A stretch of 64,000 nt of DNA. Origin: Halomonas sp. ML-15 (lineage in GTDB: Bacteria > Pseudomonadota > Gammaproteobacteria > Pseudomonadales > Halomonadaceae). The position numbers were made by a program, and so were the translations under genes. The notes under the pieces are model-generated. The model was not told the DNA's origin. It was given only the letters and a program-made list of their open reading frames with translations, and did not search any database. This document shows positions 34,313 to 44,133 of the stretch, one piece after another. Position 1 is the stretch's first letter. Each line of letters opens with the position of its first letter. The stretch is taken from assembly GCF_014779595.1 (NCBI RefSeq), contig NZ_JACXZT010000009.1:220964-284963 (forward strand), written 5' to 3'.

Positions 34313-34758
34313 TGAGCCAAGCCAAGGTGCTGGTACTGCACGGCCCCAACCTCAACCTGCTAGGCACCCGCCAGCCGGAGATCTACGGCCACGAGACGCT
34401 GGACGACATCAATAACCGGCTCTACGAGAAGGCCGCGTTCAACGGCTGGGAGGCCAAGGCGCTGCAGAGCAACCACGAGGGTGCGCTGATCGATGCCATC
34501 CACGCCGCCAGGCTCGACGGTACCGCGGCGATCATCATCAACCCGGCGGCCTATACCCACACCTCGGTGGCGATCCTCGACGCCCTCAACGCCTTCGACG
34601 GCAAGGTCATCGAGGTGCACCTCTCCAACGTCCACAAGCGCGAGAGCTTCCGCCACCACTCCTATGTCTCGCTGCGCGCCGACGGCGTCATCGCCGGCCT
34701 CGGCAGCCAGGGCTACCTGGCTGCGCTGGACGCCCTGATCAAGGCCGCCGACGCCTGA
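34312..34758 (+). CDS. aroQ: Type II 3-dehydroquinate dehydratase
   Basis: A 148-residue enzyme that dehydrates 3-dehydroquinate to 3-dehydroshikimate. It has [18 protein letters not shown], with the catalytic Arg and Tyr of the lid, [13 protein letters not shown], and [17 protein letters not shown], with the catalytic His region. Its ATG overlaps the stop of the dehydrogenase gene (TGATG), so the three catabolic genes are coupled. A strong terminator follows. Confidence 0.96.
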   Translation: MSQAKVLVLHGPNLNLLGTRQPEIYGHETLDDINNRLYEKAAFNGWEAKALQSNHEGALIDAIHAARLDGTAAIIINPAAYTHTSVAILDALNAFDGKVIEVHLSNVHKRESFRHHSYVSLRADGVIAGLGSQGYLAALDALIKAADA

Positions 34759-34781
34759 CGCTCGGCTAGCTCTAGGCCCCA

Positions 34782-34815
34782 CCGCGAGCCCGCCCTTTGG
34801 CGGGCTCGCGGCGTT
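34782..34815 (+). terminator. Hairpin terminator after aroQ
   Basis: CCGCGAGCCCGCC (34782-34794) and GGCGGGCTCGCGG (34799-34811) form a perfect 13-bp stem with a CTTT loop, followed by CGTTTC. The U-run is short, but the stem is very strong. Confidence 0.75.
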
Positions 34816-34819
34816 TCAG

Positions 34820-34974
34820 GCTTCGTACGAAAAGTCGGCGAGCGAAGGTCAGGCAAGGCAAAAATCGGCGAAAAGACGGAGTTTACGGGGTGTAAATGAG
34901 TATTTTGATCGGACTCGCGCACGAGCCGATTTTTAACGCCGCATGGCCGAGCGCAGGCAGTTTTCGAACGAAGC
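34820..34974. repeat. 155-bp dispersed element with inverted ends
   Basis: The ends GCTTCGTACGAAAA and TTTTCGAACGAAGC are inverted repeats with one mismatch. The interior has no gene. It holds a second inverted pair, AAAATCGGC / GCCGATTTTT, and GAGCG motifs near both ends. A 50-bp derivative occurs at 133-184. The long form resembles an intergenic repeat I associate with Halomonas genomes, a MITE- or REP-like family. It lies between the aroQ terminator and the nap promoter. Confidence 0.75.
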
Positions 34975-34995
34975 CTGGGGCTGTCTGGCTAAACC

Positions 34996-35009
34996 TTGAC
35001 GCAGATCAA
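34996..35009 (+). promoter_or_regulatory. FNR/Anr-type box upstream of napE
   Basis: TTGAC-GCAG-ATCAA differs by one base from the FNR consensus TTGAT-N4-ATCAA. Its centre is about 81 bases before the napE ATG. A possible -10 TAGGCT at 35033-35038 would put the box near -41.5, the class II activator position. Confidence 0.65.
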
Positions 35010-35083
35010 CAGGGCGGGGGGGATCTATTAGCTAGGCTGGTGGCAAGATGCGGTGATTTGTCACACCCAGCCAGGAGAGTGCC

Positions 35084-35257
35084 ATGAGCGACCCCGACAG
35101 CCTCCCGTCGTCGGTGCGCAAGCGGCAGGAGCTCAAGCTGTTCCTGTTCATCTGTGTGCTGCTGTTTCCGATCCTCGCCGTGGCGGTGGTCGGCAGCTAC
35201 GGCTTCGCAGTATGGATCTACCAGATGATCGCGGGCCCGCCCGGCCCTCCGGGCTGA
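35084..35257 (+). CDS. napE: Periplasmic nitrate reductase component NapE
   Basis: A 57-residue single-span membrane protein: a polar N-terminus with VRKRQELKLFLFICVLLFPILAVA, then SYGFAVWIYQMI and a short Gly/Pro tail. NapE heads napEFDABC operons in many proteobacteria; its role is not known. GGAGAG precedes the ATG. It lies behind the FNR-type box and 13 bases before napF. Confidence 0.92.
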   Translation: MSDPDSLPSSVRKRQELKLFLFICVLLFPILAVAVVGSYGFAVWIYQMIAGPPGPPG

Positions 35258-35269
35258 GCCGCTGCTGCC

Positions 35270-35788
35270 ATGACCGATAATAATAAGGCACAACGCCAAT
35301 CGGATCGCCGCCAGTTCTTCCGCACCATGAGCGGACGTCCCGCCGTGCGCCGCCCGCCGTGGACCGCCGACGACCTCACCCAGCGCTGTACCGGCTGTAC
35401 CGACTGCCTCGACGCCTGCCCCGAGCGGGTGCTGGTGCGCGGTGCCGGCGGCTACCCCGAGATCCGCTTCGATGACGACGGCTGCTCGCTGTGCGGCGAG
35501 TGCGCCGAGGTGTGCCAGGCGGGCGTCTTCGATACCCGCCGCGAGGCGTTCCCCTGGCACGCCCAACTCAACCAGCGCTGTCTGGCGCTGGCACAGATCC
35601 ACTGCCAGTCCTGCCAGGATGCCTGCGAGTGGCGGGCGATCCACTTTCCACCGGCACTTGGCCGCCCGCCGCAGCCGCATATCGACAGCGACGCCTGCCG
35701 CGGCTGCGGGGCCTGCCTGGCGGTATGTCCCACCGATGCCATCACCCTGGTCGACCACGGCCAGCGACCCGCGGGAGGGCGCCAATGA
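35270..35788 (+). CDS. napF: Ferredoxin-type protein NapF
   Basis: A 172-residue cytoplasmic iron-sulfur protein. Cluster motifs are CTGCTDCLDACP (about 40-51), CSLCGECAEVC (about 72-82), a modified CQSCQDAC, and CRGCGACLAVCP (about 143-154). NapF interacts with NapA before export and helps insert or reduce its [4Fe-4S] cluster. A short twin-arginine-like RRQFFR near the N-terminus is typical of NapF. The gene overlaps napD (ATGA). Confidence 0.94.
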   Translation: MTDNNKAQRQSDRRQFFRTMSGRPAVRRPPWTADDLTQRCTGCTDCLDACPERVLVRGAGGYPEIRFDDDGCSLCGECAEVCQAGVFDTRREAFPWHAQLNQRCLALAQIHCQSCQDACEWRAIHFPPALGRPPQPHIDSDACRGCGACLAVCPTDAITLVDHGQRPAGGRQ

Positions 35789-36063
35789 ACGCCGACACGC
35801 TGCATATCGCCAGCTTTATCGTCCATGTCCGACCGCCGCAACTGGCGGCGGTCGCCGCCTGGCTGAATGCCGCCGCCGGCTGCGAGGTCCGCGGTGAGGA
35901 TCCCGCGGGCAAGCTGGTGGCGGTGGTGGAGAGCCTCGAAGAGTGCCGTGCGCTCGACCTGATCGACCGCGTACAGACCCGACCGGGAGTACTGGGCGCG
36001 GCGCTGGTTTACCACCAGCTGCTCGACCCGGCGACCGCCGATGAACCACATGAGGGGGCATAA
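35785..36063 (+). CDS. napD: NapA signal-peptide-binding chaperone NapD
   Basis: A 92-residue protein of ferredoxin-like fold. It begins with [17 protein letters not shown], and the segment [18 protein letters not shown] is the conserved strand-loop. NapD binds the twin-arginine signal of NapA and delays export until the molybdenum cofactor is inserted. Its start overlaps the end of napF, and its stop shares one base with the napA ATG. Confidence 0.94.
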   Translation: MNADTLHIASFIVHVRPPQLAAVAAWLNAAAGCEVRGEDPAGKLVAVVESLEECRALDLIDRVQTRPGVLGAALVYHQLLDPATADEPHEGA

Positions 36064-38567
36064 TGAAGCTGACACGCCGTGAATTCGTCAAGGCCAATGC
36101 CGCCGCCGTGGCCGCGGCCAGCGCGGGGATCGCGATTCCCGCCGGGGCCACCAACCTGATCACCAACGCCGAGCTGACCCGGCTCGACTGGAACAAGGCG
36201 CCGTGCCGCTTCTGCGGGGTCGGCTGCAGCGTGATGGTGGCGACCCAGAACGACCGCATCGTCGCCACCCACGGCGATATCCACTCCGAGGTCAATCGCG
36301 GCCTCAACTGCGTCAAGGGCTACTTCCTGTCGAAGATCCTCTACGGCGAGGACCGCCTCACCCAGCCGCTGCTGCGCAAGCGCAACGGTGTCTACGCCAA
36401 GGACGGCGACTTCGAGCCGGTCTCCTGGGACGAGGCCCTCGACCTGATGGCCGACAAGTTCAAGCAGGCGATCCGCGAGCACGGCCCCGATAGCGTGGCG
36501 ATGTTCGGCTCCGGGCAGTGGACGATCTGGGAGGGCTACGCCGCCAGCAAACTGTTCAAGGCCGGCCTGCGCACCAACAACATCGATCCCAACGCCCGCC
36601 ACTGCATGGCCTCGGCGGTGTTCGGCTTCATGCGCAGCTTCGGCTCCGACGAGCCGATGGGCGTCTACGACGACATCGAGCACGCCGACGCCTTCGTGCT
36701 GTGGGGCTCGAACATGGCCGAGATGCATCCGGTGCTGTGGACCCGGGTCACCGACCGCCGGCTCTCCTATCCGGATACCCGGGTGGCGGTGCTCTCCACC
36801 TATGAGCACCGCAGCTTCGACCTGGCCGACATCCCCATGGTGATGACGCCCAACGCCGACGTGGTGATCCTCAACTACATCGCCAACCACATCATCCAGA
36901 GCGGCAACGTGGATAGCGACTTCGTCGACAGCCACGTCGGCTTCGCCCGGGCGGTGGACGACATCGGCTACGGCCTGCGCGACGAGCATCCGCTGCAGCA
37001 GGCGGCCGCCAACGCCGATGACCCCAACCGCTGGACGGACATGAGCTTCGACGAGTTTGCCGAGCATGTCGCCGACTTCACCCTGGAGCGCGCCGCCCGC
37101 GAGTCCGGGGTCTCGGAGCGTCGCCTGCAGCAGCTTGCCGAGCTTTACGCCGACCCCGACATCAAGGTGATGACCTTCTGGACCATGGGCGTCAACCAGC
37201 ACACCCGCGGGGTGTGGGTAAACAACCTGATCTACAACCTGCACCTGCTCACCGGCAAGATCTCCGAGCCCGGCAACAGCCCCTTCTCCCTCACCGGCCA
37301 GCCCTCGGCCTGCGGTACCGCCCGCGAGGTGGGCACGTTCGCTCACCGTCTGCCCGCCGACCGCGTGGTGACCAATCCCGATCACCGCCGCGATGCGGAG
37401 GAGATCTGGCTGCTGCCCGAGGGCACCATCCCCGAGCGGGTCGGCTTTCACGCCGTGGAGCAGAGCCGCAAGCTCAAGGACGGCGAGATCAAGGTCTACT
37501 GGACCCAGGTCTGCAACAACATGCACGCCGGCCCCAATACCATGCAGGAGGTACTGCCCGGCTGGCGCAATCCCGAGGCCTTCGTGATCGTCTCGGATAT
37601 CTACCCCACGGCCTCGGCGCAGTCCGCCGACCTGATCCTGCCGGCTGCTAGCTGGGTCGAGAAGGAGGGTGCCTTCGGCAACTCCGAGCGGCGCACCCAG
37701 TTCTTCCACCAGCTGGTCAGCGCCCCCGGCGACGCGCGCTCCGACCTGTGGCAACTGGTCGAGTTCTCCAAGCGGATCCGCGTCGATGAGGTGTGGCCGG
37801 AGGAACTGCTCGAGACGGCCCCCGAGCTGCGTGACAAGACGCTGTTCGAGCTGCTCTACGCCAACGGCCAGGTCGATCGCTACCCGCTGTCGGACATCGA
37901 AGAGGGCTACGCCAACCAGGAGTCCGAGGAGCTGGGCTTCTATGTCCAGAAGGGGCTGTTCGAGGAGTACGCCCGCTTCGGGCGCGGCAAGGGCAAGGAT
38001 CTCGACGACTTCGACGTCTACCACCAGACCCGCGGCAAGCGCTGGCCGGTGGTGGGCGGCCGCGAGACCCTGTGGCGCTACCGTGAAGGCTACGACCCCT
38101 ACGTCGAGGAGGGCCGCGGCGTGCAGTTCTACGCCAAGCCCGACGACCGCGCGCTGATCTTCGCGGTGCCCGACGAGCCGGCGCCGGAGCGACCCGACGA
38201 CGACTACCCCTACTGGCTGTGCACCGGCCGCGTGCTGGAGCACTGGCACACCGGCTCGATGACCCGCCGGGTGCCGGAGCTGCACCGCGCGGTGCCCGAG
38301 GCGCTGCTCTACATGCACCCCGAGGACGCCCGCGCCGAAGGCGTGCGCCGCGGCAGCGAGGTCAAGGTCTCCAGCCGGCGCGGCGAACTCCACCTGCGGG
38401 TCGAGACCCGCGGTCGGGTGCGGCCACCCCAGGGCCTGGTCTATGTGCCCTTCTTCGATGCCAACCGCCTGGTCAACAAGCTGGTGCTCGACGCCACCGA
38501 CCCGATCTCCAAGCAGACCGACTTCAAGAAGTGTGCGGTGCGCCTGGAACTGATCAACCTGGCCTAA
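36063..38567 (+). CDS. napA: Periplasmic nitrate reductase, catalytic subunit
   Basis: An 834-residue molybdoenzyme that reduces nitrate to nitrite in the periplasm. The twin-arginine signal is [12 protein letters not shown] at residues 4-15. The [4Fe-4S] ligands are in CRFCGVGC and the later LNCVKG. The Mo ligand Cys181 is in RHCMASAV. The C-terminal molybdopterin-binding region holds [10 protein letters not shown]. Length is normal for NapA. Electrons come from NapC through NapB. Confidence 0.98.
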   Translation: MKLTRREFVKANAAAVAAASAGIAIPAGATNLITNAELTRLDWNKAPCRFCGVGCSVMVATQNDRIVATHGDIHSEVNRGLNCVKGYFLSKILYGEDRLTQPLLRKRNGVYAKDGDFEPVSWDEALDLMADKFKQAIREHGPDSVAMFGSGQWTIWEGYAASKLFKAGLRTNNIDPNARHCMASAVFGFMRSFGSDEPMGVYDDIEHADAFVLWGSNMAEMHPVLWTRVTDRRLSYPDTRVAVLSTYEHRSFDLADIPMVMTPNADVVILNYIANHIIQSGNVDSDFVDSHVGFARAVDDIGYGLRDEHPLQQAAANADDPNRWTDMSFDEFAEHVADFTLERAARESGVSERRLQQLAELYADPDIKVMTFWTMGVNQHTRGVWVNNLIYNLHLLTGKISEPGNSPFSLTGQPSACGTAREVGTFAHRLPADRVVTNPDHRRDAEEIWLLPEGTIPERVGFHAVEQSRKLKDGEIKVYWTQVCNNMHAGPNTMQEVLPGWRNPEAFVIVSDIYPTASAQSADLILPAASWVEKEGAFGNSERRTQFFHQLVSAPGDARSDLWQLVEFSKRIRVDEVWPEELLETAPELRDKTLFELLYANGQVDRYPLSDIEEGYANQESEELGFYVQKGLFEEYARFGRGKGKDLDDFDVYHQTRGKRWPVVGGRETLWRYREGYDPYVEEGRGVQFYAKPDDRALIFAVPDEPAPERPDDDYPYWLCTGRVLEHWHTGSMTRRVPELHRAVPEALLYMHPEDARAEGVRRGSEVKVSSRRGELHLRVETRGRVRPPQGLVYVPFFDANRLVNKLVLDATDPISKQTDFKKCAVRLELINLA

Positions 38568-38590
38568 GGCCGTCAGCAAGGAGACACGCG

Positions 38591-39079
38591 ATGAAATGGC
38601 TTACGGTTCTCTGCCTCTGCGCCGCGCTGGCCTGGACGGGTCAGACACTCGCTGAGGAACCCCCGCGGGCCTCGGCGCCGGACGGCTTGCGCCAGGGCGG
38701 CACCATCGCCGAGACGCTGCCGGCCCCGCCGATGGCCGGCGAGTCCCGCGAGTCGGGGCGCGAGGTGCTCAACTATCCCGAGCAGCCGCCGGTGGTGCCG
38801 CACAATATCCGCGATTACCAGGTCGACCTGCGCCACAACCAGTGCCTGACCTGCCACAGCCGCGAGAACGCGGTGCGCGCCGGGGCGCCGATGGTCAGCG
38901 TTACCCACTTCATGGACCGCCATAAGCAGGTGCTGGCCGCGGTCTCCCCCGACCGCTACTTCTGCACCCAGTGCCACGTGCCCCAGACCGACGCCGCGCC
39001 GCTGGTCGGCAATCGCTTCCAGACCGTCGACCAGGTGCTCGGCGAGATGCTGCGCGAGCAGCAGGGAGGTGAGCCATGA
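38591..39079 (+). CDS. napB: Diheme cytochrome c subunit of periplasmic nitrate reductase
   Basis: A 162-residue exported protein. The signal peptide ends at about QTLAEE (residues 18-23), and two haem-binding sites, CLTCH and CTQCH, are present. Distal His ligands are available in THFMDRHK. It passes electrons from NapC to NapA. It follows napA by 23 bases and overlaps napC by four. Confidence 0.96.
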   Translation: MKWLTVLCLCAALAWTGQTLAEEPPRASAPDGLRQGGTIAETLPAPPMAGESRESGREVLNYPEQPPVVPHNIRDYQVDLRHNQCLTCHSRENAVRAGAPMVSVTHFMDRHKQVLAAVSPDRYFCTQCHVPQTDAAPLVGNRFQTVDQVLGEMLREQQGGEP

Positions 39080-39741
39080 AGCGCTGGCTGGGCCGCTACT
39101 GGCGGCTGCTCACCCGCCCCAGCGTGCACTTCAGCCTGGGCTTTCTGACCCTGGGCGGCTTTATCGCCGGGGTGATCTTCTGGGGCGGCTTCAACACCGC
39201 CATGGAGGCCACCAATACCCAGCAGTTCTGCGTCTCCTGCCACGAGATGGAGCGCAACCCGCTACGCGAGATGCAGGACACCATCCACTACACCAACCGC
39301 TCCGGGGTCAGGGCACAGTGCGCCGACTGCCATGTCCCCCACGGCTGGACGCACAAGATCGCGCGCAAGATGGAGGCCTCCAAGGAGGTATGGGGCTGGG
39401 TGTTCGGCACCATCCGCACCGAGGAGCAGTTCGAGGAGAAACGCCTGGAGCTGGCCCAACGCGAGTGGGCGCGGCTCGAGGCCAACGACTCGCTGGAGTG
39501 CCGTAACTGCCACGAGTTCGACTCCATGGACTTCACCGCCCAGAGCAGCCGCGCGGCCCGCGCTCACTCCACCTCGCTGGCCAGCGGCGAGGCGACCTGC
39601 ATCGACTGCCACAAGGGCATCGCCCATGAGCTCCCCGCCGGGCATCACGGCAGCTACGAAGCCGCCGCCCTGGAATCGGGCATCCCCGACGTCATCTCCT
39701 GGGTGACGCATCTGGGCCGCGTCGAGGCGGCCGAAAAATGA
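39076..39741 (+). CDS. napC: Tetraheme quinol dehydrogenase NapC
   Basis: A 221-residue membrane-anchored cytochrome of the NapC/NirT family. One N-terminal helix ([21 protein letters not shown]) is followed by four CxxCH sites: CVSCH, CADCH, CRNCH and CIDCH. It takes electrons from the quinol pool and delivers them to NapB. No napG or napH is present, so NapC is the only quinol entry in this operon. A terminator hairpin lies 36 bases after the stop. Confidence 0.97.
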   Translation: MKRWLGRYWRLLTRPSVHFSLGFLTLGGFIAGVIFWGGFNTAMEATNTQQFCVSCHEMERNPLREMQDTIHYTNRSGVRAQCADCHVPHGWTHKIARKMEASKEVWGWVFGTIRTEEQFEEKRLELAQREWARLEANDSLECRNCHEFDSMDFTAQSSRAARAHSTSLASGEATCIDCHKGIAHELPAGHHGSYEAAALESGIPDVISWVTHLGRVEAAEK

Positions 39742-39776
39742 CTCGGCAAGGTAATGATCCATTGAGAAAGCCTTAT

Positions 39777-39800
39777 CTGGCCCGCCCCTGGGCGGGCCAG
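39777..39800. terminator. Bidirectional hairpin between napC and the oxygenase gene
   Basis: CTGGCCCGCCC (39777-39787) and GGGCGGGCCAG (39790-39800) are perfect inverted repeats. It lies between two converging genes and can serve both, although only a weak T-run follows. Confidence 0.65.
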
Positions 39801-39805
39801 TCACC

Positions 39806-40813
39806 TTATTTGGCCTGTGCTTGCTTTACCGCATTGAAGTTGGCCGAGATGCGTTGTTGAAGATAGTCGTGTGCCGTGATGGGAGGATACTTTCCGGCTG
39901 GACCTTGAATGGTGATGTTCTGATTGGCCTGACAGAAGAACGCCATGCTGTAGCGTGGTGTGCCAGCCTCCTCTGGGGTTGGCATGCGCACTCTATGCAG
40001 CGTCGATCTGAGAGCATCATCGCTCCAGCGCATCAGCATGTCGCCTATATTGCAGGTGATGATATCGTCACGCGGCGTGACGCTCGTCCAAGCGGGGCCT
40101 TTTCCATCGCCCACCTCCTGGCCAGGACATACTTGTAGGCCGCCTTGACCTTCGCGCTGGAAGACCATGGTCAAGCAGTCGAAGTCAGTATGTGCCCCGG
40201 CACGCCACAGCGAAGCATCCGACAAGGCTTCGGGAGAGAGCGGCAAGTAGTGGAGCAGGCGCAGCGTGCTCTGATACTCCGGTGTGCTACGGTCATGAGC
40301 ACGCGTAAAGAAATCCTTTTCAAACCCCATCTGTTCAGCCACGCAAGAGAGCACGCGCATACCAAGCTGCCAGACTTGGTACTCGAAATCGAGCATGACG
40401 CGCTGAAACTCCGCCAGTGTGGTCTGGTTGGGCCACAGTCCTTCCATATGGGGCAGCGTGATCTGATAAGACTCTTTCTGGTCCGCGGTTTGCGTCGATG
40501 GCCTAACCTGGGACTTGAACTCCCAGCCAGCGTTCTTGCCCTGCTTCAGCGAGAAGCGTGACTTTACGTCACTGGGCAGAGAGAAAAAGGCTTCTGCCAG
40601 CGTGAATGCCTGACGAATCTTGGGTGTCGCTATCCCGTGATTGACGAGCTGGAAGAAGCCTACCTCGCTGGCCGCCTGCCACAGACTTTTCTTGATCTCT
40701 TCCCGTCTTGCATCGAAGTCGGACAGGTCGATGACAGGAATGTCACGCTCCTGCTCGTGGCCGATGCCTCCTAGTGTGCTTTCCAGCTGTAGTTCCTTGA
40801 GGGTATCGCTCAT
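39806..40813 (-). CDS. 2-oxoglutarate/Fe(II)-dependent oxygenase, isopenicillin N synthase family
   Basis: A 335-residue non-haem iron oxygenase. The N-terminal DIOX_N block is IPVIDLSDF and GFFQLVNHGI. Iron ligands are the HxD in AGAHTDFDCLT and the distal His in STLHRVRMP. The cosubstrate-binding R-x-S is RYSMAFF. Bacterial members hydroxylate or demethylate small molecules. It is the last gene of a minus-strand cluster after an ABC importer, opposite an aminohydrolase, so an imported N-heterocycle is a plausible substrate. GC content is lower than in the flanking nap genes. Confidence 0.88.
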   Translation of the reverse strand: MSDTLKELQLESTLGGIGHEQERDIPVIDLSDFDARREEIKKSLWQAASEVGFFQLVNHGIATPKIRQAFTLAEAFFSLPSDVKSRFSLKQGKNAGWEFKSQVRPSTQTADQKESYQITLPHMEGLWPNQTTLAEFQRVMLDFEYQVWQLGMRVLSCVAEQMGFEKDFFTRAHDRSTPEYQSTLRLLHYLPLSPEALSDASLWRAGAHTDFDCLTMVFQREGQGGLQVCPGQEVGDGKGPAWTSVTPRDDIITCNIGDMLMRWSDDALRSTLHRVRMPTPEEAGTPRYSMAFFCQANQNITIQGPAGKYPPITAHDYLQQRISANFNAVKQAQAK

Positions 40814-40914
40814 GGTGATCTCTCCAACGAAGAAGCAGCGTTGCTGCCGGGTATTGGAGCAATGCCGAACGGTTGGACGACCGCTTGCCGCTTCTACTCC
40901 GTGCGAGTGCTGGC

Positions 40915-41703
40915 CTACCGTTCGTCTTCGGCGGGTAGGCTCCAGCCAAAGAATGTTTTTTGTACGACTTGTACTGCCTTGAACAGCACAAGGCTGACGG
41001 CGGACAAGAAAAATAGAGCAGCAAAGGCCTGGGGGATTCTGAAATAGGAGGTGGAGAACTGTACGAAATATCCTAATCCTTTTTCGGCAGCAACGAACTC
41101 GGCGATGACGGCGCCAATAATAGCCAGCGTAATGGCGACCTTAAGACCGCTGAAGATATGCGGGACCGCATAAGGCAGTCGTATCTGCCATATCTCACGG
41201 GATGCTGATGCCTTCAGTGATCGAGAGAGCTCTAGCATCTCGCGTGGCGTAGCCAGCATCCCAGTCGTCGTGGCTACCACGATGGGGAAAAACGAAATAA
41301 GGCAGGCAATGACTGTGCGCGGAGCATCGCCAGCCCCCAGTATCACGATGATCAGGGGGGCCACCGCAACGATAGGTGTCGACTGTATGACCACGAGAAA
41401 GGGAAACAGGGTCCGAGTGAGAAACACTGAGCGCACCATGAGTATCGCCAATGGCAGACTGATGATGATAGCCAGGGCGAATCCCATCAGGGCTACGCGA
41501 AGTGTTGCCCATAAATGCCCCATCCAGCGCTGCATATCGACGTTCAAGAATGCGTTGAAGATCGACGTCGGAGCAGGTAGCACATAGTCGGGAATACCGA
41601 ATAGCCGGCAGACTAGCTCCCACACTGGAAGGATGGCAAGCAGTGCCAGTACAGGTAGCAGGCGGGGCCACATATTGTCGCGTATAGCGTCACGTAGTGT
41701 CAT
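40915..41703 (-). CDS. ABC importer permease, SsuC/TauC/ThiX-like
   Basis: A 262-residue membrane protein with six helices and the EAA-type loop MLELSRSLKASASREIWQIRLPYAVPHIFSG (about residues 150-180). It forms the channel of the nitrate/sulfonate/taurine/pyrimidine class with the ATPase 10 bases upstream. A 101-base gap separates it from the oxygenase gene. Confidence 0.9.
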   Translation of the reverse strand: MTLRDAIRDNMWPRLLPVLALLAILPVWELVCRLFGIPDYVLPAPTSIFNAFLNVDMQRWMGHLWATLRVALMGFALAIIISLPLAILMVRSVFLTRTLFPFLVVIQSTPIVAVAPLIIVILGAGDAPRTVIACLISFFPIVVATTTGMLATPREMLELSRSLKASASREIWQIRLPYAVPHIFSGLKVAITLAIIGAVIAEFVAAEKGLGYFVQFSTSYFRIPQAFAALFFLSAVSLVLFKAVQVVQKTFFGWSLPAEDER

Positions 41704-41713
41704 CTTCGACTCC

Positions 41714-42541
41714 TCAGGAGGCCTGGCACACAGGGGTGCGGTGGCTAGGCACCGCGGTTAAGCCCGACGCCTGTTGGAGTGGACCGAAAATATGCTGACG
41801 TATCCGCTGCGTGCAGGTATTGAATTCGGGCAAGTCGATAGTTGTTGGCGTGCGAGGTCGGGGGAGATCGATGTCAATGGTGTCGATGATTTGCGCAGGA
41901 CGAGGGCTCATCACCAGTACTCTATCGGCCAGCAATACGGCTTCCGATATCGAGTGGGTAATGAACAGTACTGTCTTGGGCCGTTCGCTCCAGATGCGCA
42001 GCAGCTCGAACCCCATCTGTTCACGACTCAGCGCATCCAGTGCCGAGAAGGGCTCGTCCATGATCAGGATGTCTGGATCAAGCAGTAGCGCGCGTGCGAT
42101 ACCAACGCGCTGCTGCATTCCCCCGGATAGCTCATCCGGCTGGCTGTTGATAAATTCCGCCAAGCCGACGGTCTCGAGTAGCGCACGAGCGCGGTCACGG
42201 TCCTGGCGCCCGATCACTCTGCCTTGGTGGCGTAAGGGAAACAGCACATTATCGAAGACGCTCAGCCACGGCAGCAGGGTCGGCTTTTGGAACACGATGC
42301 CGACCTCGCCGCCGGGTGCGGTGACGGGCTGACCGAACATCCGCACTTCGCCCTCGGTAGGCGACACTAGTCCGCTCAGAAGGCGCAGCAAAGTCGACTT
42401 GCCGCAGCCTGAGGGCCCTACCACAGCAACGAACTCATTGTGTGCAAGGTGCAAGTTGATGTCTTGTAGCGCCTGAACTGGCGGTTTGTTTTTTGAGCGA
42501 TAGCTATGCCCAACTCCGATGAACTCGACATCCGGGTTCAT
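41714..42541 (-). CDS. ABC importer ATP-binding protein, SsuB/TauB-like
   Basis: A 275-residue ATPase. It has Walker A GPSGCGKSTLL, Q-loop VFQKPTLLPW, signature LSGGMQQRVGIARAL, Walker B ILIMDEPFSALD and H-loop FITHSISEA. It powers the SsuC-like permease. Its ATG overlaps the stop of the binding-protein gene (TAATG), indicating translational coupling. Confidence 0.93.
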   Translation of the reverse strand: MNPDVEFIGVGHSYRSKNKPPVQALQDINLHLAHNEFVAVVGPSGCGKSTLLRLLSGLVSPTEGEVRMFGQPVTAPGGEVGIVFQKPTLLPWLSVFDNVLFPLRHQGRVIGRQDRDRARALLETVGLAEFINSQPDELSGGMQQRVGIARALLLDPDILIMDEPFSALDALSREQMGFELLRIWSERPKTVLFITHSISEAVLLADRVLVMSPRPAQIIDTIDIDLPRPRTPTTIDLPEFNTCTQRIRQHIFGPLQQASGLTAVPSHRTPVCQAS

Positions 42542-43554
42542 TAGCTGCCCTCCGGTACGAAGTTGCGATCGATGACCGATTCAGGATCGAGGGAAGCGGG
42601 ATCCATCTCTTGTGCCTCGGCCGTCCACTGCCAGGTGCTCGCCAGGCGCTCAGGGTCGAAGGCGCCCAGGCCATGGGTATCGCTAGCATCGTTATAGACC
42701 AGGCTGCGGATCGCCTCGATGGTGCGTGCCGCCATGTCCACTTCAACCTCTGGCACCACGGCGTTGACCGCCTCGGCAGCCTGAGTGGGATTCTCCCAGG
42801 TATAAGCGATGGACTTTTCATATGCCTGTATGAATCGCTCTGCTACATCGGGGCGCTCCTCCAGGAAACGTTCGCTGGCGACCAGCGTCGTGGCGTAGGC
42901 TTCCAGTCCCGCCTCGTGCCAGGGAATAACGTTTAGCGATACCCCCGCCTGTTGCGCATTGTCGGCATAGCGCTGGTGGTCCGTTATCCAGCTGATGACG
43001 ACATCGGTGCGGCCATTGAGCAGCATTGGGCTAAGTGTTCCAGGATCACTTTGGATCAGCTCGATACTCTCTGCATCGACACCATTCAATTCGAGCAAAA
43101 GTGGTAAAAATAAATTCGATGATGTGAAAGGAGAGGTAGCAATTCGCTTGCCCTCGACGTCACTGACACTCGTGATGCCCGAGTCCTCTCGCACGTAAAA
43201 GGCGTGAGGAGCCTGGCTGAAGACTGAATAGACTCCCTTGACGGGAATTTGATCTTCGGCGCGAGCTACCATGAGAGCGGTAATGTCGGACAACCCGATA
43301 TCCGCCTGTCCGGTGGCCAGCTTTGTCATGGCATCAGTTGAGCCGCGGCCTTGGGAGATTCTCACTTCCAGGTCCTGCTCAGCGAAGAAACCCTGCTCCA
43401 GGCCGACATAGATGGGCGCTTTATCGCCGCCGGGCAGCCAGTCGAGCTGGAAGGTCACGCGGTCGGCTGCTTGGGCCAAACCACAAATGGCAAACATCAT
43501 GCTGCTGGCCACTATCTTGGCCAGAGTATTAGGGGGTGACAGTGCTGATTTCAT
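42541..43554 (-). CDS. ABC importer substrate-binding protein, NMT1/ThiY-like
   Basis: A 337-residue periplasmic protein. The signal peptide ends near CGLAQAADRV. The mature start VTFQLDWLPGGDKAPIYVGLEQGFF is the NMT1/THI5 signature, found in proteins that bind formylamino-pyrimidines, taurine or sulfonates. GQADIGLSD is the typical second motif. With the divergent aminohydrolase nearby, a pyrimidine- or purine-like heterocycle is the most likely ligand; this is an inference. Confidence 0.87.
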   Translation of the reverse strand: MKSALSPPNTLAKIVASSMMFAICGLAQAADRVTFQLDWLPGGDKAPIYVGLEQGFFAEQDLEVRISQGRGSTDAMTKLATGQADIGLSDITALMVARAEDQIPVKGVYSVFSQAPHAFYVREDSGITSVSDVEGKRIATSPFTSSNLFLPLLLELNGVDAESIELIQSDPGTLSPMLLNGRTDVVISWITDHQRYADNAQQAGVSLNVIPWHEAGLEAYATTLVASERFLEERPDVAERFIQAYEKSIAYTWENPTQAAEAVNAVVPEVEVDMAARTIEAIRSLVYNDASDTHGLGAFDPERLASTWQWTAEAQEMDPASLDPESVIDRNFVPEGS

Positions 43555-44133
43555 TCTATTTCTCCCACGTCATCGGGTCACGAGTCGAGTATTAGCCGGT
43601 GCGCAACATACCGCGGGGTATGACGAGGAGGACGAGCGGGAGCGGGGTAAGCAGTTGCTCAATGGCTACGCTCCGATTCGTCTTCATACGACAACCGGCT
43701 AGCGCGCCTAGCAATGACCCGGGCCATGAGGCCCTGACTGCTTCTACCAGGACACAAGATGACGGAATATAGGTTTCCGTCATTGCATCCAATTCATTGC
43801 AGGTAGTGTGCCAAACTGGAAAAAAAGTTGGGTAGGAGAGGAGTTGGGAGGTATTAGGAAAACCTTAAATCTATTCTCTAAACGGCCGCCGCTTACAAAT
43901 GGTGCGAGCCTGTCATGTGGAGGCGTCATAATGGTGCGTTGCAATGGCTGGAGTGCGGGCTCTGATGATGCTCGGCCTGGCTCTGAGGGTGCTTATTGCG
44001 ATACTGGAAAGGAAATTGCATGGTGAATGAGCCGTCATCGAGATGTCGGTTCATATTGTCATCCAAGGAGTATAAGCGGTCAGGGGAGTGCCCCGGGACA
44101 TTGCTCCAATCAGACACCACAAGGGGTATAGCC
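43555..44133. other. 579-base divergent intergenic region
   Basis: No convincing gene was found between the divergent binding-protein and aminohydrolase genes. Two inverted repeats stand out: CATACC-GCGG-GGTATG (43607-43622) and ATGACGGAA-TATAGGT-TTCCGTCAT (43759-43783, perfect 9-bp arms). Either could be an operator for a regulator outside the window. An AAGGGG ribosome site lies before the ATG at 44134. The region is AT-richer than the surrounding genes. Confidence 0.5.

Noticed and set aside
36009..38579. An 856-codon open frame on the minus strand opposite napA
   Set aside because: It lies wholly antisense to a textbook napA. It results from strong GC bias at third positions, has low-complexity Val/Gly/His-rich protein and no ribosome site.
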